From positions 620,001-684,000 of the forward strand of contig NZ_MVIH01000002.1 of assembly GCF_002086695.1 (NCBI RefSeq): a stretch of 64,000 bases of DNA. Reading direction: 5' to 3'. Below are positions 36,987-45,564 of this stretch, piece by piece; the stretch's first letter is position 1; every line of letters begins with the position of its first letter. The notes below the pieces were generated by a model that saw only the letters and a list, made by a program, of their open reading frames with translations, had not been told where the DNA came from and did not search any database. Source of the DNA: Mycolicibacterium rhodesiae. Its GTDB lineage: Bacteria > Actinomycetota > Actinomycetes > Mycobacteriales > Mycobacteriaceae. A program made the translations under genes and the position numbers.

Positions 36987-37463
36987 TCAGTGTGGGACCG
37001 GCATGCGCCGCGGCGCACTCGGCACGGGCATCGCAGTGACGGCTGCGGGGCGGACGGGCCTGGCCTGGCGGCGATTGTGCCGCTGAATCCGCTTGTCGAG
37101 AACGCGTAGTTCGCGAGTGGTCAGCGAACGGTTTTTGCGGACCAGGAGTTCGAGCTGGTGCCAGCTGAGCCCGTCGAGGTCACCGTCTGCGTCGTGAGTG
37201 GCGACGACGACACAGCCTGGCAGGAGGGGGACCGTCTTAGCGGTGAAATTGGTTGTGGCCAGCAGAACTTCAGTTGCCTGCTCATTGATCCGGCTCTGGC
37301 AACCCGGTGACGAGGGGCTGAACCAGAAGTCGAACTGCCGGTCGGGACTGGTCAGGCAGTGGAGCTGACGCCCCTTGAACAAGCGATCGATATCGGCCTT
37401 CGAGTAGGCGCGGGTCTCATAAACGGGGCCGTTGGCGCTGAAGTACAAGATTGTGTTCATCAC
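36987..37463 (-). CDS. Conserved mycobacterial hypothetical protein
   Basis: This 158-residue soluble-looking protein starts MMNTILYFSANGPVYETRAY. Its core blocks are HCLTSPDRQFDFWF, ATEVLLATTNFTAKTVPLLPG and VVVATHDADGDLDGLSWHQLELL. Codon use is native. I have seen this pattern of blocks in mycobacterial hypothetical proteins but know no function. The C-terminal ~30 residues are Arg/Pro-rich. The ATGATG start offers two choices one codon apart. The AT-rich stretch to 37560 is its likely promoter region. Confidence 0.7.
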   Translation of the reverse strand: MMNTILYFSANGPVYETRAYSKADIDRLFKGRQLHCLTSPDRQFDFWFSPSSPGCQSRINEQATEVLLATTNFTAKTVPLLPGCVVVATHDADGDLDGLSWHQLELLVRKNRSLTTRELRVLDKRIQRHNRRQARPVRPAAVTAMPVPSAPRRMPVPH

Positions 37464-37563
37464 GATGATCCATTCGACTCTTTCTTAGCTGTTCAGGACG
37501 GCGCCAATACCACAGCGCTGTTACTAAAGTTACCCCTGTTGCAAATGGGACAAACCTAGATCT

Positions 37564-37603
37564 CAATGTGGAAACATTGTGTTTTAGCTGACAGTGCCGT
37601 CAG
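37564..37603 (-). terminator. Weak hairpins after the second mmpL gene
   Basis: CTGAC-N6-GTCAG spans 37588-37603 across the mmpL stop. CAATGT-GGAA-ACATTG lies at 37564-37579. Neither is followed by a U-tract on the minus strand, so termination is only possible. The second hairpin could equally be an operator of the hypothetical gene. Confidence 0.3.
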
Positions 37604-40500
37604 TCGTCCCACAGCAGCAGTTGGCGCACCGCGGGCCGGGATCCATAGGGGCGCAACATGGTGCTGGCGGGTCGCGGTCGCACCCGGAGCGGCCACCAGA
37701 ACCACCGGCCGAGAAGTGCCGCGATCGACGGCGTCATGAACGACCGCACGATCAGGGTGTCGAACAACAACCCGAGTCCGATGGTGGTGCCGATCTGGCC
37801 GAGCACGAGGAGATCGCTGAATACGAACGAGCCCATGGTGAAGGCGAACACCAGGCCCGCGGCGGTGACGACACCGCCGGTGCTGGCCATGGCGCGGATG
37901 ATGCCGGTGTTCAGGCCCGCCCCGATCTCCTCTTTGAACCGCGATATCAGCAACAGGTTGTAGTCCGAACCCACCGCGAGTAGCAGGATCACCGCCAACG
38001 CGAGCACCACCCAGTACAGCGGTTTGCCCAGAAGGTCCTGCCATACCAGCACCGAAAGACCGAACGAGGCGCCCAGCGACAGCGCCACCGTGCCGACGAT
38101 CACCAACGCGGCCACGATGCTGCGGGTGACGAACATCATGATCAGCAGGATGAGACTCAGCGCCGAGATGCCGGCGATCATCAAGTCGTACTTGGCCATA
38201 TCGGCGATGTCTTTATACGTTGCCGCCGTACCACCGATGTAGATACTCGACCCGGCCAGCGGCGTTCCCTTGACGGCCTCCTGAACGGAGTGCCTGATCG
38301 CGTCGATGTGCGCAAGTCCTTCGGGCGTGGCGGGATCCACGTCGTGGGTGACGATCATCCTCGCTGCCTTGCCGTCCGGGGACAGGAACTGCTTGAGGCC
38401 GCGCTGAAATTCGCTGTTGCTGAACACTTCTGGGGGTAGATAGAAGGAATCGTCAGTCTTCGACGCGTCGAACGCCGCACCGAGGGCCGTTGCGTTCTGC
38501 AGTGCGGCCGCCGTTTGGTCGTAGATGCCGGACTGGGTGGCGTAGTTCGTCATCGACAGATCGCGGTTGGCCTGCTGACTGTCGATCTGTTGTGGGATGA
38601 GGGCCAGCAGCTTCGGTTGGAGCGCATCCAGTTTGTCCAAACTGGCTGTGACATTGGCCAACTGGTCGGTCAGAGCATCGATGCCGTCGAGTGCGTCGAA
38701 CACCGATCGCAGCGCCGCACAGATCGGAATGTCGAAACAGTGCGGCTCCCAATAGAAGTAGTTGCGCAGCGGCCGGAAGAAGTCGTCGAAGTTGGCGATC
38801 TTGTTGCGCAGGTCCTGCGCCACCTCGACGGTCTTATGGAACGCCTCGACCTGTTCATGGGTGGCTTCAGAGCTCTGCTGCTGCAGGGAGTACTGCTCGC
38901 GCAGAATGTTGATCGTCTTGTCGATCTCGCCGACCTGCTTGAGCAGGTCCGCCGCGCGGGCCTGTTGGTAGGGCAGGTTGTTGATCTGGGCGCTGCTTTG
39001 AGCACTGATCTGAAACGGCACCGAGCTGTGGTCCAGCGGTGTGCCCAGCGGGCGCGTGATGGATTGGACCAGGGCGATGCCCGGGGTGTGGAAGACGGCC
39101 TTGGCGACGCGCTCCAGCAGGATCATGTCGGTGGGGTTGCGCAGATCATGATCGGCTTCGATCATCACCAGTTCCGGATTGAGTCGCGCCTTGGAGAAGT
39201 GTCGTTCCGCGGCGGTGTAGCCGACGTTGGACGGGGCGTCGGCGGGCATGTAGGCCCCGACGTCGTAACTGGTCTTGTATCCGGGCAGTGCCAGCAGGCC
39301 GATCAGCGCGATCCCCAGCGAGACGACGAGGATCGGCCCGGGCCAGCGCACGATCGCGGTGCCGATACGCCGCCACCCGCGAGTCTTGGCTCGCCGCTTG
39401 GGATCCAGCAGGCCGAAGTGACTGCCGATCACCAGGATCGCCGGGGCCAGCGTCAGCGCCGCGATCAGCGTGACGAAGACGCCGATCGCCGACGGGATAC
39501 CCAAGGTCCGAAAGTAGGGGTTGCGGGTGAAGTCCAAGCAGTAGACAGCCCCGACGATCGTCAGACCCGAGCCGAGAATCACGTGGGACGTGCCCCGGTA
39601 GGTGTCGAAGAACGCCGTCTCCCGGTCCACGCCGGCGGACCGTTCTTCGTGATATCGGCCAACGAGGAAGATCGCGTAGTCGGTGCCGGCTGCGATGACG
39701 AGCAGCGTCAAGAGATTGGTCGCGTAGGTGGACAGCCCGATCAGTCCGGTATTGGCCAGAAACGACACAACACCGCGTGCTGCGGACATCTCGATGAGCA
39801 CGGTGATGAGCATCAGCACCATCGTGACCACCGAGCGGTAGACCAGCAGCAGCATGATCGCGATCACCCCGATGGTCAGCAGGGTGACTTTCACGGTGCC
39901 CTTGTCGCCGGTCTCGAACTGGTCGGCGACCTGTGGTGCCGCGCCGGTGACATAAGCCTTGACCCCGGGTGGCGCGGGAGTGTGATCGACGATGTCGCGA
40001 ACAGCGTCGACGGATTCGAGTGATAGGGCTTCGCCCTGGTTTCCGAAGAGGTAGACCTGCACGTAGGCGGCTTTGCCATCGGGACTCTGCGCTCCGGCGG
40101 CGGTCAGGGGATCGCCCCAGAAATCTTGAATGTGCTGGACGTGTTTACGGTCGGCAGCCACCCGCTTGAGCAACTCGTCGTAGTAGCGGTGCGCGTCGGC
40201 CCCGAGCGGTTGGTCTCCCTCGAGCACGATCATCGCAACGCTGTCGGAATCGAATTCACCGAACACTTTGCCGATCCGCTTGAACGCCTGCAGCGAGGGT
40301 GAATCGGGTGAACTCAACGCCACGTTCTGCGCCTGGCCGACGACTTCCAACTGGGGTACCAGCGCGTTACTGAGCGCGGCGACCACCAGCCAGAAGAGCA
40401 GGATCGGGATGCACAGCACGCGCGTCAGCCGCGCAAACCGGTGGGTCAGCGAGCGGTCGGCCGCCTGCTGGTCTGGAGCCTCCGTCGAAACCCTCTGCAC
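37600..40500 (-). CDS. mmpL: MmpL-family RND transporter (second copy)
   Basis: This 966-residue paralogue of the MmpL at 12320-15196 can be aligned over its full length. Both share the [16 protein letters not shown] and [15 protein letters not shown] relay motifs, the Gln-rich hairpin (INILREQYSLQQQSSEATHEQ) and [29 protein letters not shown]. It has a longer N-terminal tail (MQRVSTEAPDQQAADRSLTHRFARL). No mmpS lies beside it, so it may work alone or borrow the MmpS at 11877. The GTG at 40500 has AAAGG 7 bases upstream. Operator B lies 83 bases before the start, and the TetR gene is next upstream on the same strand. Its export substrate is unknown; the group handles siderophores and lipids. 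Confidence 0.95.
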   Translation of the reverse strand: MQRVSTEAPDQQAADRSLTHRFARLTRVLCIPILLFWLVVAALSNALVPQLEVVGQAQNVALSSPDSPSLQAFKRIGKVFGEFDSDSVAMIVLEGDQPLGADAHRYYDELLKRVAADRKHVQHIQDFWGDPLTAAGAQSPDGKAAYVQVYLFGNQGEALSLESVDAVRDIVDHTPAPPGVKAYVTGAAPQVADQFETGDKGTVKVTLLTIGVIAIMLLLVYRSVVTMVLMLITVLIEMSAARGVVSFLANTGLIGLSTYATNLLTLLVIAAGTDYAIFLVGRYHEERSAGVDRETAFFDTYRGTSHVILGSGLTIVGAVYCLDFTRNPYFRTLGIPSAIGVFVTLIAALTLAPAILVIGSHFGLLDPKRRAKTRGWRRIGTAIVRWPGPILVVSLGIALIGLLALPGYKTSYDVGAYMPADAPSNVGYTAAERHFSKARLNPELVMIEADHDLRNPTDMILLERVAKAVFHTPGIALVQSITRPLGTPLDHSSVPFQISAQSSAQINNLPYQQARAADLLKQVGEIDKTINILREQYSLQQQSSEATHEQVEAFHKTVEVAQDLRNKIANFDDFFRPLRNYFYWEPHCFDIPICAALRSVFDALDGIDALTDQLANVTASLDKLDALQPKLLALIPQQIDSQQANRDLSMTNYATQSGIYDQTAAALQNATALGAAFDASKTDDSFYLPPEVFSNSEFQRGLKQFLSPDGKAARMIVTHDVDPATPEGLAHIDAIRHSVQEAVKGTPLAGSSIYIGGTAATYKDIADMAKYDLMIAGISALSLILLIMMFVTRSIVAALVIVGTVALSLGASFGLSVLVWQDLLGKPLYWVVLALAVILLLAVGSDYNLLLISRFKEEIGAGLNTGIIRAMASTGGVVTAAGLVFAFTMGSFVFSDLLVLGQIGTTIGLGLLFDTLIVRSFMTPSIAALLGRWFWWPLRVRPRPASTMLRPYGSRPAVRQLLLWDD

Positions 40501-40582
40501 CCGTTAGCCTTTCGATAACCGGCGAACACGATTACTTGGCGGGGAGAGATCTTTTCCCGGTCAGCAGGGGCTGATCGCTCTA

Positions 40583-40604
40583 GGCGGTACGGTACGGTAC
40601 TGGA
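40583..40604. promoter_or_regulatory. Candidate operator B upstream of the second mmpL
   Basis: The site GGCGGTAC-N6-GTACTGGA contains three tandem GGTAC units and matches operator C at 17 of 22 positions (GGC-R-GTACGGT-N3-GTACTG is common). It lies between the TetR stop (40627) and the mmpL start (40500), so it would control mmpL independently of the TetR gene. Confidence 0.65.
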
Positions 40605-40626
40605 TCACCTCAGGCAACACTTGGTT

Positions 40627-41235
40627 TCAGCTGATAGGACGCGTGAGGCTGGGGATCAGGACGTTGTCGACGATCACCCGCACCGTCTGGCGATCCGGAG
40701 GGCGGTTGGGCACGATCGACCGGAAGATCAGATACCCGGGCATCAGGTCCCAGAGTTCTTCGGTGATCGCCTCCGCCTTGATCTCGCCGCGGTCGACAGC
40801 ATGCTGCAGCACCGACTCGATCAAAGCCTTTCGCTGATCCAGGAACTGATGCTGCATCGCCTCGCGCAGGGCCGGATCGCGGGAAACCTCCACCATCACC
40901 GCGCGGATAGTGGCCGAATGCTTGGCGGCGTGCTCGGTGATGGCTTCGCCGAGGCGCAGCAAGTCTTCCCGCAGCGACCCGGTGTCGGGGCGGACCGCCG
41001 CGCACCGGACACCTTCGATGAAGGCGGCCAGCACCAGTTCGCCCTTCGACGGCCAGCGCCGGTAAACCGTGGCCTTGCTCGCCTTGGCGGTCGCGGCGAC
41101 CGCATCGACGGTCAACCGCTCGTACCCGTGCTGTTGTAACAGCTGCAGGGTGGCCGCGAGCAGTTCGGCCTCGCGCGCCGACCACGGCGACGAATCCGCC
41201 TCGTAGTCGACAATCCTGGTCACAGCGCCCACCAT
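40627..41235 (-). CDS. TetR-family repressor of the mmpL locus
   Basis: This 202-residue TetR protein has the DNA-binding domain near residues 20-65: LLAATLQLLQQHGYERLTVDAVAATAKASKATVYRRWPSKGELVLAAF. A C-terminal TetR_C-type helical domain (~80-195) follows. The ATG at 41235 was chosen because the 22-bp operator C lies 11 bases upstream. The frame is open further but would run through the operator. Operator copies at its own gene, the adjacent mmpL and the mmpS-mmpL operon at 11.8 kb imply that it represses export pumps until a ligand is bound. Confidence 0.9.
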   Translation of the reverse strand: MVGAVTRIVDYEADSSPWSAREAELLAATLQLLQQHGYERLTVDAVAATAKASKATVYRRWPSKGELVLAAFIEGVRCAAVRPDTGSLREDLLRLGEAITEHAAKHSATIRAVMVEVSRDPALREAMQHQFLDQRKALIESVLQHAVDRGEIKAEAITEELWDLMPGYLIFRSIVPNRPPDRQTVRVIVDNVLIPSLTRPIS

Positions 41236-41245
41236 AGAGCGCACA

Positions 41246-41267
41246 GGCAGTACGGTCCAGTACTGCC
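41246..41267. promoter_or_regulatory. Candidate operator C (TetR autoregulation)
   Basis: A perfect 8-bp inverted repeat GGCAGTAC-N6-GTACTGCC lies immediately upstream of the TetR start. This is the best-formed of the three sites and is taken as the reference. Confidence 0.75.
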
Positions 41268-41323
41268 CAATCCCGGCGGAAGGCCATTTCGCTGCCGCCG
41301 ATAGTCCGCACCCTGCGGTTACC

Positions 41324-41986
41324 ATGAACGCCGTGGCGAGCGTCGTGGTGCGGATCGGCCTGGCAATGCTGTTGAGCTTGCTGTTGGCACCGGCGGCGAG
41401 CGCAGCGCCGGACTCCTCACAGTGGATCGTCGTCGGCGTGCCCGCCGCCAACGCCACCACCGGAGCGTTGACCGCGTTCCAGCGGGTGGGACAGGACTGG
41501 AAGGTGGTGCTGGGCCCCACGCCGGCCAAGGTCGGCGAACTCGGTGTCGGCGCCCCGGCCGACGGTGTCTACCGCACTCCGGAAGGCACCTTCGGCTTCG
41601 ACCAGGCCTTCGGACGCCAGCCCAACCCCGGCACCAAGATGCCGTACTTCCAGGCCACCGACCAGGACTGGTGGGACGAGGACCCCAAGTCGCCGGGGTA
41701 CAACACCCATGTCCGCAGTGGCGGTCAGCCTTCGGCGATCGCGGAGAACCTCTACGACTCCGGCCCGGTCTACGACTACGCCGTGAACATCACGTCCAAC
41801 CCGAACCGCATCCCCGGCAAGTTGGCCGGGATCTTCCTGCACGTGTCCGACGGCGATCCCACCTGGGGATGCGTCGCGATCGGCCGCGACGAGATGCGGT
41901 CGATCCTGAATTGGCTTGATCCCGCGGCCAACCCGCAGATCACCATCGGGGTGGGTGACCCGTCGCTCATCACGGCTCGGTCGTGA
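41324..41986 (+). CDS. Secreted YkuD / L,D-transpeptidase-like protein
   Basis: This 220-residue protein has a Sec signal peptide (LAMLLSLLLAPAASA-AP, cleavage near 28). It carries a YkuD-like domain with the catalytic motif HVSDGDPTWGCVAI (His ~173, Cys ~182). It resembles Rv0309 of M. tuberculosis more than the classical Ldt enzymes, and lacks their Ig-like domains. It likely acts on peptidoglycan outside the membrane, although activity of this subgroup is less certain. The GTG of the DUF1906 gene overlaps its stop (GTGA), so the two are coupled. It is divergent from the TetR gene. Confidence 0.85.
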   Translation: MNAVASVVVRIGLAMLLSLLLAPAASAAPDSSQWIVVGVPAANATTGALTAFQRVGQDWKVVLGPTPAKVGELGVGAPADGVYRTPEGTFGFDQAFGRQPNPGTKMPYFQATDQDWWDEDPKSPGYNTHVRSGGQPSAIAENLYDSGPVYDYAVNITSNPNRIPGKLAGIFLHVSDGDPTWGCVAIGRDEMRSILNWLDPAANPQITIGVGDPSLITARS

Positions 41987-42738
41987 CCGCGCTGAATCGG
42001 CGGGATGTCTTTCGGTATGCGCTCACGGCGCTGGCCGGCGCCGCCGCGCTGGGGGCGCCCAGGGCAGGCGCGGACGGGTTGCAGCTCATCGATTTCGCCG
42101 ACCGACTGGTGAGCCCGGAGCAGATCAAAGCCGCCGGCTACGCCGGGGCGCTGGTGTACGTGTCCGAGCTGCGTCCCGGCGCCACCTTCGATTTCAAGCC
42201 GGTCACCCGCGACTACACCGATGGACTCATCGCAGCCGGACTGCACGTCGTCAGCTGTTACCAGTTCGGCAAGCCCGGCTGGTCCACGCCGTCGGACTTC
42301 ACCCGCGGCTTCGACGGCGGCGTTGCCGACGCGCAGACCGCATTGCGGATTCACGGCGCCGCCGGCGGCCCGAATTCAGCGCCCATCTTCTTCAGCGTCG
42401 ACGAGGACATCAGCTCTGACACGTGGAAAAGCACTGCGATCCAATGGTTTCGCGGTATCAACTCGGTGATCGGCGTCGAGCGCACCGGAATATACGGCGG
42501 GGTGCGGCAAGTCGGATGGGCGATCGGCGACGGTGTCGTCGGCCATTCCACCACGCCCGGCTATCGCTGGGCCTGGCAGACCAAGGCATGGTCGGGCGGT
42601 GTGCGCGAGCCTGCCGCAGTGCTCTTCCAGCGGGAGGTCGTAACCACGTCGGATCCGGGTGCGCTCATCGACGGTGTGCATGTCGATGTCGACGACGTCC
42701 TGGCGCCCGACTTCGGCCAATGGGACCTGGCCCGCTGA
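41983..42738 (+). CDS. Tat-exported DUF1906 glycoside-hydrolase-like protein
   Basis: This 251-residue protein starts with a twin-arginine signal NRRDVFRYALTALAGAAALGAPRAGA. A TIM-barrel DUF1906 domain follows (LQLIDFADRLVSPEQIKAAGYAGALVYVS; IFFSVDEDIS with acidic active-site candidates; GIYGGVRQVGWAIGDG; AWQTKAWSGG). It resembles Rv2525c, a Tat substrate linked to the cell envelope. It overlaps the YkuD gene by 4 bases, and the pair probably remodels cell-wall polymers. The stop is directly adjacent to the convergent nitroreductase stop. Confidence 0.88.
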   Translation: MTALNRRDVFRYALTALAGAAALGAPRAGADGLQLIDFADRLVSPEQIKAAGYAGALVYVSELRPGATFDFKPVTRDYTDGLIAAGLHVVSCYQFGKPGWSTPSDFTRGFDGGVADAQTALRIHGAAGGPNSAPIFFSVDEDISSDTWKSTAIQWFRGINSVIGVERTGIYGGVRQVGWAIGDGVVGHSTTPGYRWAWQTKAWSGGVREPAAVLFQREVVTTSDPGALIDGVHVDVDDVLAPDFGQWDLAR

Positions 42739-43392
42739 TCAGCTGTCGATGAAGGTGACGTTGGCGTCCAGCGGGTTACGCGGCACAGTCAGCTGATTAC
42801 ACGCGAATTCCGGATCGGGATAGCCGATCGAAACGCCGCACAGGATGCGCATCTCCTCGGCGATGCCCAATTGTTCGCGCAGCACCTCGGGATAGCCGGC
42901 CACGGACACCTGGACGCAACTGCCGAGCCCACGGGCGGTGAGGGCGAGCAGAAAGGTCTGCAGGAACATCCCGACCCCGACCGCGTCGACGTCCCCCAGA
43001 TCGCGGTGCATGCACACGATGCCGGCCAGGGGAGCGCGGAAGAACTCCCAGTTACGCAGCACCGCAACGCGTCTGGCTTCGGCGTCGTCGCGGGCCACTC
43101 CCATCGCGCCGTACACCAGTGCGCCCAGCTCGCGGCGGAGGTGGGCGAACGACTCCGGCAACTCGGGTACGTTCGGAGCCTCGATATCAGCCTGCTCCAG
43201 CAGCGCTTCGGCCAGGCGGTCACGGGCCGGCCCCGAGGCGAAGACCACGTGCCACGGCTGGATGTTGGAGTTGGACGGCGCGCGGATCGCTAGCTCGAGT
43301 GATTCGGTGATCAATTCCTTGGGCACCGGCTTGTCGCGGAGAAATAAGCGGATGGACCGCCGCTCGCGGATCGCGTTCTCGAGGTCGTGCAT
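42739..43392 (-). CDS. Nitroreductase family protein
   Basis: This 217-residue FMN-dependent nitroreductase-fold protein shows the family pattern. IRERRSIRLFLRDKPVP at the N-terminus and APSNSNIQPWHVVFASG near 40 bind FMN phosphate and flavin. LLALTARGLGSCVQVSVAGYPEVLREQLGI and CGVSIGYPDPEF close the site. It is a paralogue of the protein at 59565. It probably reduces nitro, quinone or enone groups with NAD(P)H. It ends the operon ABM-SDR-nitroreductase. Confidence 0.9.
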   Translation of the reverse strand: MHDLENAIRERRSIRLFLRDKPVPKELITESLELAIRAPSNSNIQPWHVVFASGPARDRLAEALLEQADIEAPNVPELPESFAHLRRELGALVYGAMGVARDDAEARRVAVLRNWEFFRAPLAGIVCMHRDLGDVDAVGVGMFLQTFLLALTARGLGSCVQVSVAGYPEVLREQLGIAEEMRILCGVSIGYPDPEFACNQLTVPRNPLDANVTFIDS

Positions 43393-43484
43393 CGCTTCCT
43401 GCTTTCGTCAGTCCGTTCTGCAGCGGAAAACGTCGCCGATCGACTTTTGCATCCCATTGACGTCATCGAGGTCCTCCCGGGTCC

Positions 43485-44270
43485 CTACAGGGTGGGGACG
43501 TAGCCGCCGTCGATGCGGATGTCGGAGCCGGTGATATTCGCGGAGTGTTCACCCGCAAGGAACATGACGAGGTCGGCCACCTCCTGCGCGGTGGTGAACC
43601 GCCCGGTGGCCGAGCCGGCGACCACGGAGTCGACGACCTGATCCGGGGTGGCTCCGCTCGCTGCAGCGAATTGCGCGGCGATACCCTGCTCGGCCAGCCA
43701 CAGCGGCGTGGCCACCGGTCCCGGGCTGACGGTGTTCACTCGAATACCGTTGTGCCCGAACTCCTTCGAGACCGCTTTCGCGAAGCTGGCCAGGGCCGCC
43801 TTCGCGGCGCCGTAATCGACGATGTTCCACTCCGGCAGTGTCGCGTTGACCGAGCCGATCATCACGATCGAACCGCCGCCGCGGCGCAGCAGGTGCGGGA
43901 TCGCTTCCCGGGTGGTCCGCACGGCGGACAGGAAGTTCACCGACAAACCCGCCAACCAGTCGTCGTCGGTGACCGACAACAGGCCGTCGAATCGCGGGGT
44001 GACAGCGCCGGCGTTGTTCACCAGGATGTCGAGGCCGCCGCGTTGGGCGGCCGCGTCGACCACCGCCCTCGCCCCCTCGGGAGTGGCGAGGTCCGCGGCG
44101 ACGAACGTCGCAGAGCCGCCGGCCTCCAGCTCCTCCAACTCGGCGCTGTTGTGCCGGGCCCCGGCAATGACGTGCGCGCCTGCGGCCGCCATGGTCTGGC
44201 TGATAGCCAAACCGATTCCCTTACTGGCACCGGTGACGACGGCGATCTTGTCGGTGAGGTTGTTGTCCAC
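43485..44270 (-). CDS. Short-chain dehydrogenase/reductase
   Basis: This 261-residue classical SDR has TGASKGIGLA (residues ~14-23), NNAG near 88, a Ser near 140 (IGSVNATLPEW) and the catalytic YGAAKAALASF (~157). PGPVATPLW and a C-terminal GSDIRIDGGYVPTL are canonical. GARHN after beta-2 would favour NADP(H). The start is a GTG. The ABM gene precedes it by 29 bases on the same strand. Confidence 0.93.
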   Translation of the reverse strand: MDNNLTDKIAVVTGASKGIGLAISQTMAAAGAHVIAGARHNSAELEELEAGGSATFVAADLATPEGARAVVDAAAQRGGLDILVNNAGAVTPRFDGLLSVTDDDWLAGLSVNFLSAVRTTREAIPHLLRRGGGSIVMIGSVNATLPEWNIVDYGAAKAALASFAKAVSKEFGHNGIRVNTVSPGPVATPLWLAEQGIAAQFAAASGATPDQVVDSVVAGSATGRFTTAQEVADLVMFLAGEHSANITGSDIRIDGGYVPTL

Positions 44271-44299
44271 GAGGGATACTGTGCCTCACCGGTGTGGAT

Positions 44300-44617
44300 T
44301 CAGCGCTCTAATGTGAAGACCACGTCGTATAGCCCGGGGTGGGCCTCGCCGAATTCGGCGTTGCGCTCCAAAAATCCTGCTGCGCGTAACCGTTCGATCA
44401 CCCGCAGCGCCGCCTCGAGGCTGTCGCTCTGGGCGTAATTGACCACCCGGGTGCCGTCGTGGCTGCGATGCAGGCTGGCCGAGCGCCAACCAGGGGTCGT
44501 ACTGGCGAATCGCGCTGCCTCTTCGAGCAATTCGATGAGCGGTTGTTGACTGCCTTCGGGCACCGTGAACGTATTGATCTGGGTGACGATTCCGGCGCCG
44601 GTTCGGATCAATGGCAT
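44300..44617 (-). CDS. Antibiotic-biosynthesis monooxygenase (ABM) domain protein
   Basis: This 105-residue ABM-like ferredoxin-fold protein has TQINTFTVPEGSQQPLIELLEEAARFASTTPGWRSASLHRSHDGTRVVNYAQ. Such proteins oxidise polyphenolic or quinone compounds without a cofactor, or act as small cyclase-like enzymes. The ATG at 44617 has AAGGAGG 5 bases upstream, so the longer frame is not used. It is the first gene of the operon with the SDR and nitroreductase, which suggests handling of an aromatic or quinoid compound. Confidence 0.85.
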   Translation of the reverse strand: MPLIRTGAGIVTQINTFTVPEGSQQPLIELLEEAARFASTTPGWRSASLHRSHDGTRVVNYAQSDSLEAALRVIERLRAAGFLERNAEFGEAHPGLYDVVFTLER

Positions 44618-44853
44618 GACGGCCTCCTTGTGTAGGGGCGCTGTGCACCGGAGACTGACCACGGCCCTGTCGGTGCCGGCGCCAAGCCACCGGCGCAGCA
44701 GCGCCAGTTGCTTGTCGCGGGTCCGATACGGGCGGTACGGAGCTTCCTTGCGGAAGGGAGCGGGCTTACCGGTGCCGCTCCTGGTCCTTTTCGACGCTTC
44801 GAGACTACCGGTCGACGTGGGCGTGGTCGATGGGTGTGGTCAATTCTGTTGGA

Positions 44854-45564
44854 TCACATCGTCTGCTGCGGTGAATGAGCGGATGCGGTGGTCGACAACG
44901 CGTTCACCACGAAGTCCGCCGCCTGGTCTGCCATGCCGTTGCTCTTGTAGGCACTGTGTGCCGACCGGTCCAGCCCTCCCGGGGAGCACACCGGGTCTCC
45001 AGCCGCACAGAGCTCCAAAGTCTTGGGCTGGTACAGCTGCCCGATGCTGATCGGAGGCGCGTTGTGGTCGGCCAGATCGACCACCCAGTTCGCCGGTGTC
45101 CCGAACAGCACCACCGCGGCGACGTGGCCGGCGGTCGCCGGCGGCATCGGTCCGCTGATGCCACTGGGTAACACGAAGCCCGCCGGAACCGTTTCTGTGG
45201 TGGTGTAGCCGGCGACCGCCGCACCCTGGGAGTAGCCACCGAGGACGATCCTGGTGTCCGGGCACGTCGCCGAGATGGACTCGATCTTGGTGCTCGCATC
45301 GGCGACGCCGTCGGCTGCTTGGGCGAAGTCAAGTGACGCTGGGTAATTCACTCCGTAGACGTCGATGCTGTCCTTGCCGTTCAGCCGGGTGGTCAGCGCA
45401 TCGACGAAAGCCTGACCCGTCGCGCCCACGCCCGGCGCTTCGAAGGTGCCACGCGCGAACACGACCTGCACGTCGGGGCACGACGATTGGGCAGCGGCGA
45501 TCGGGGCGGGACCCATCAATGCCGCTGCCGACAAACTGACTGCGGTCAAAGTGCTGAGCTTCAT
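44854..45564 (-). CDS. Secreted cutinase
   Basis: This 236-residue cutinase-family serine esterase has a Sec signal peptide (LTAVSLSAAALMGPAPIAAA-QS). The nucleophile is in GGYSQG near 110, the acid Asp in AAGDPVCSPGG, and the His in RSAHSAY. Cysteines at CPD, CPDT, CAAGD and CSPG form disulfides. It hydrolyses cutin-like polyesters, triglycerides or phospholipids outside the cell. The ATG at 45564 has GGGAGGA upstream. The frame is open to 45894, but that extension has no signal peptide and is probably not translated. A second cutinase-like gene is at 57885. Confidence 0.93.
   Translation of the reverse strand: MKLSTLTAVSLSAAALMGPAPIAAAQSSCPDVQVVFARGTFEAPGVGATGQAFVDALTTRLNGKDSIDVYGVNYPASLDFAQAADGVADASTKIESISATCPDTRIVLGGYSQGAAVAGYTTTETVPAGFVLPSGISGPMPPATAGHVAAVVLFGTPANWVVDLADHNAPPISIGQLYQPKTLELCAAGDPVCSPGGLDRSAHSAYKSNGMADQAADFVVNALSTTASAHSPQQTM

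Noticed and set aside
44731-44740. GGCGGTACGG half-site upstream of the ABM operon, identical to the first ten bases of operator B
   Set aside because: The second arm of the operator is absent, so it was not listed as a fourth site; it deserves a matrix score.
44618-44853. tRNA or structured RNA between the ABM and cutinase genes
   Set aside because: Only a short CTTCC-TTGC-GGAAG hairpin is visible; no cloverleaf could be drawn.
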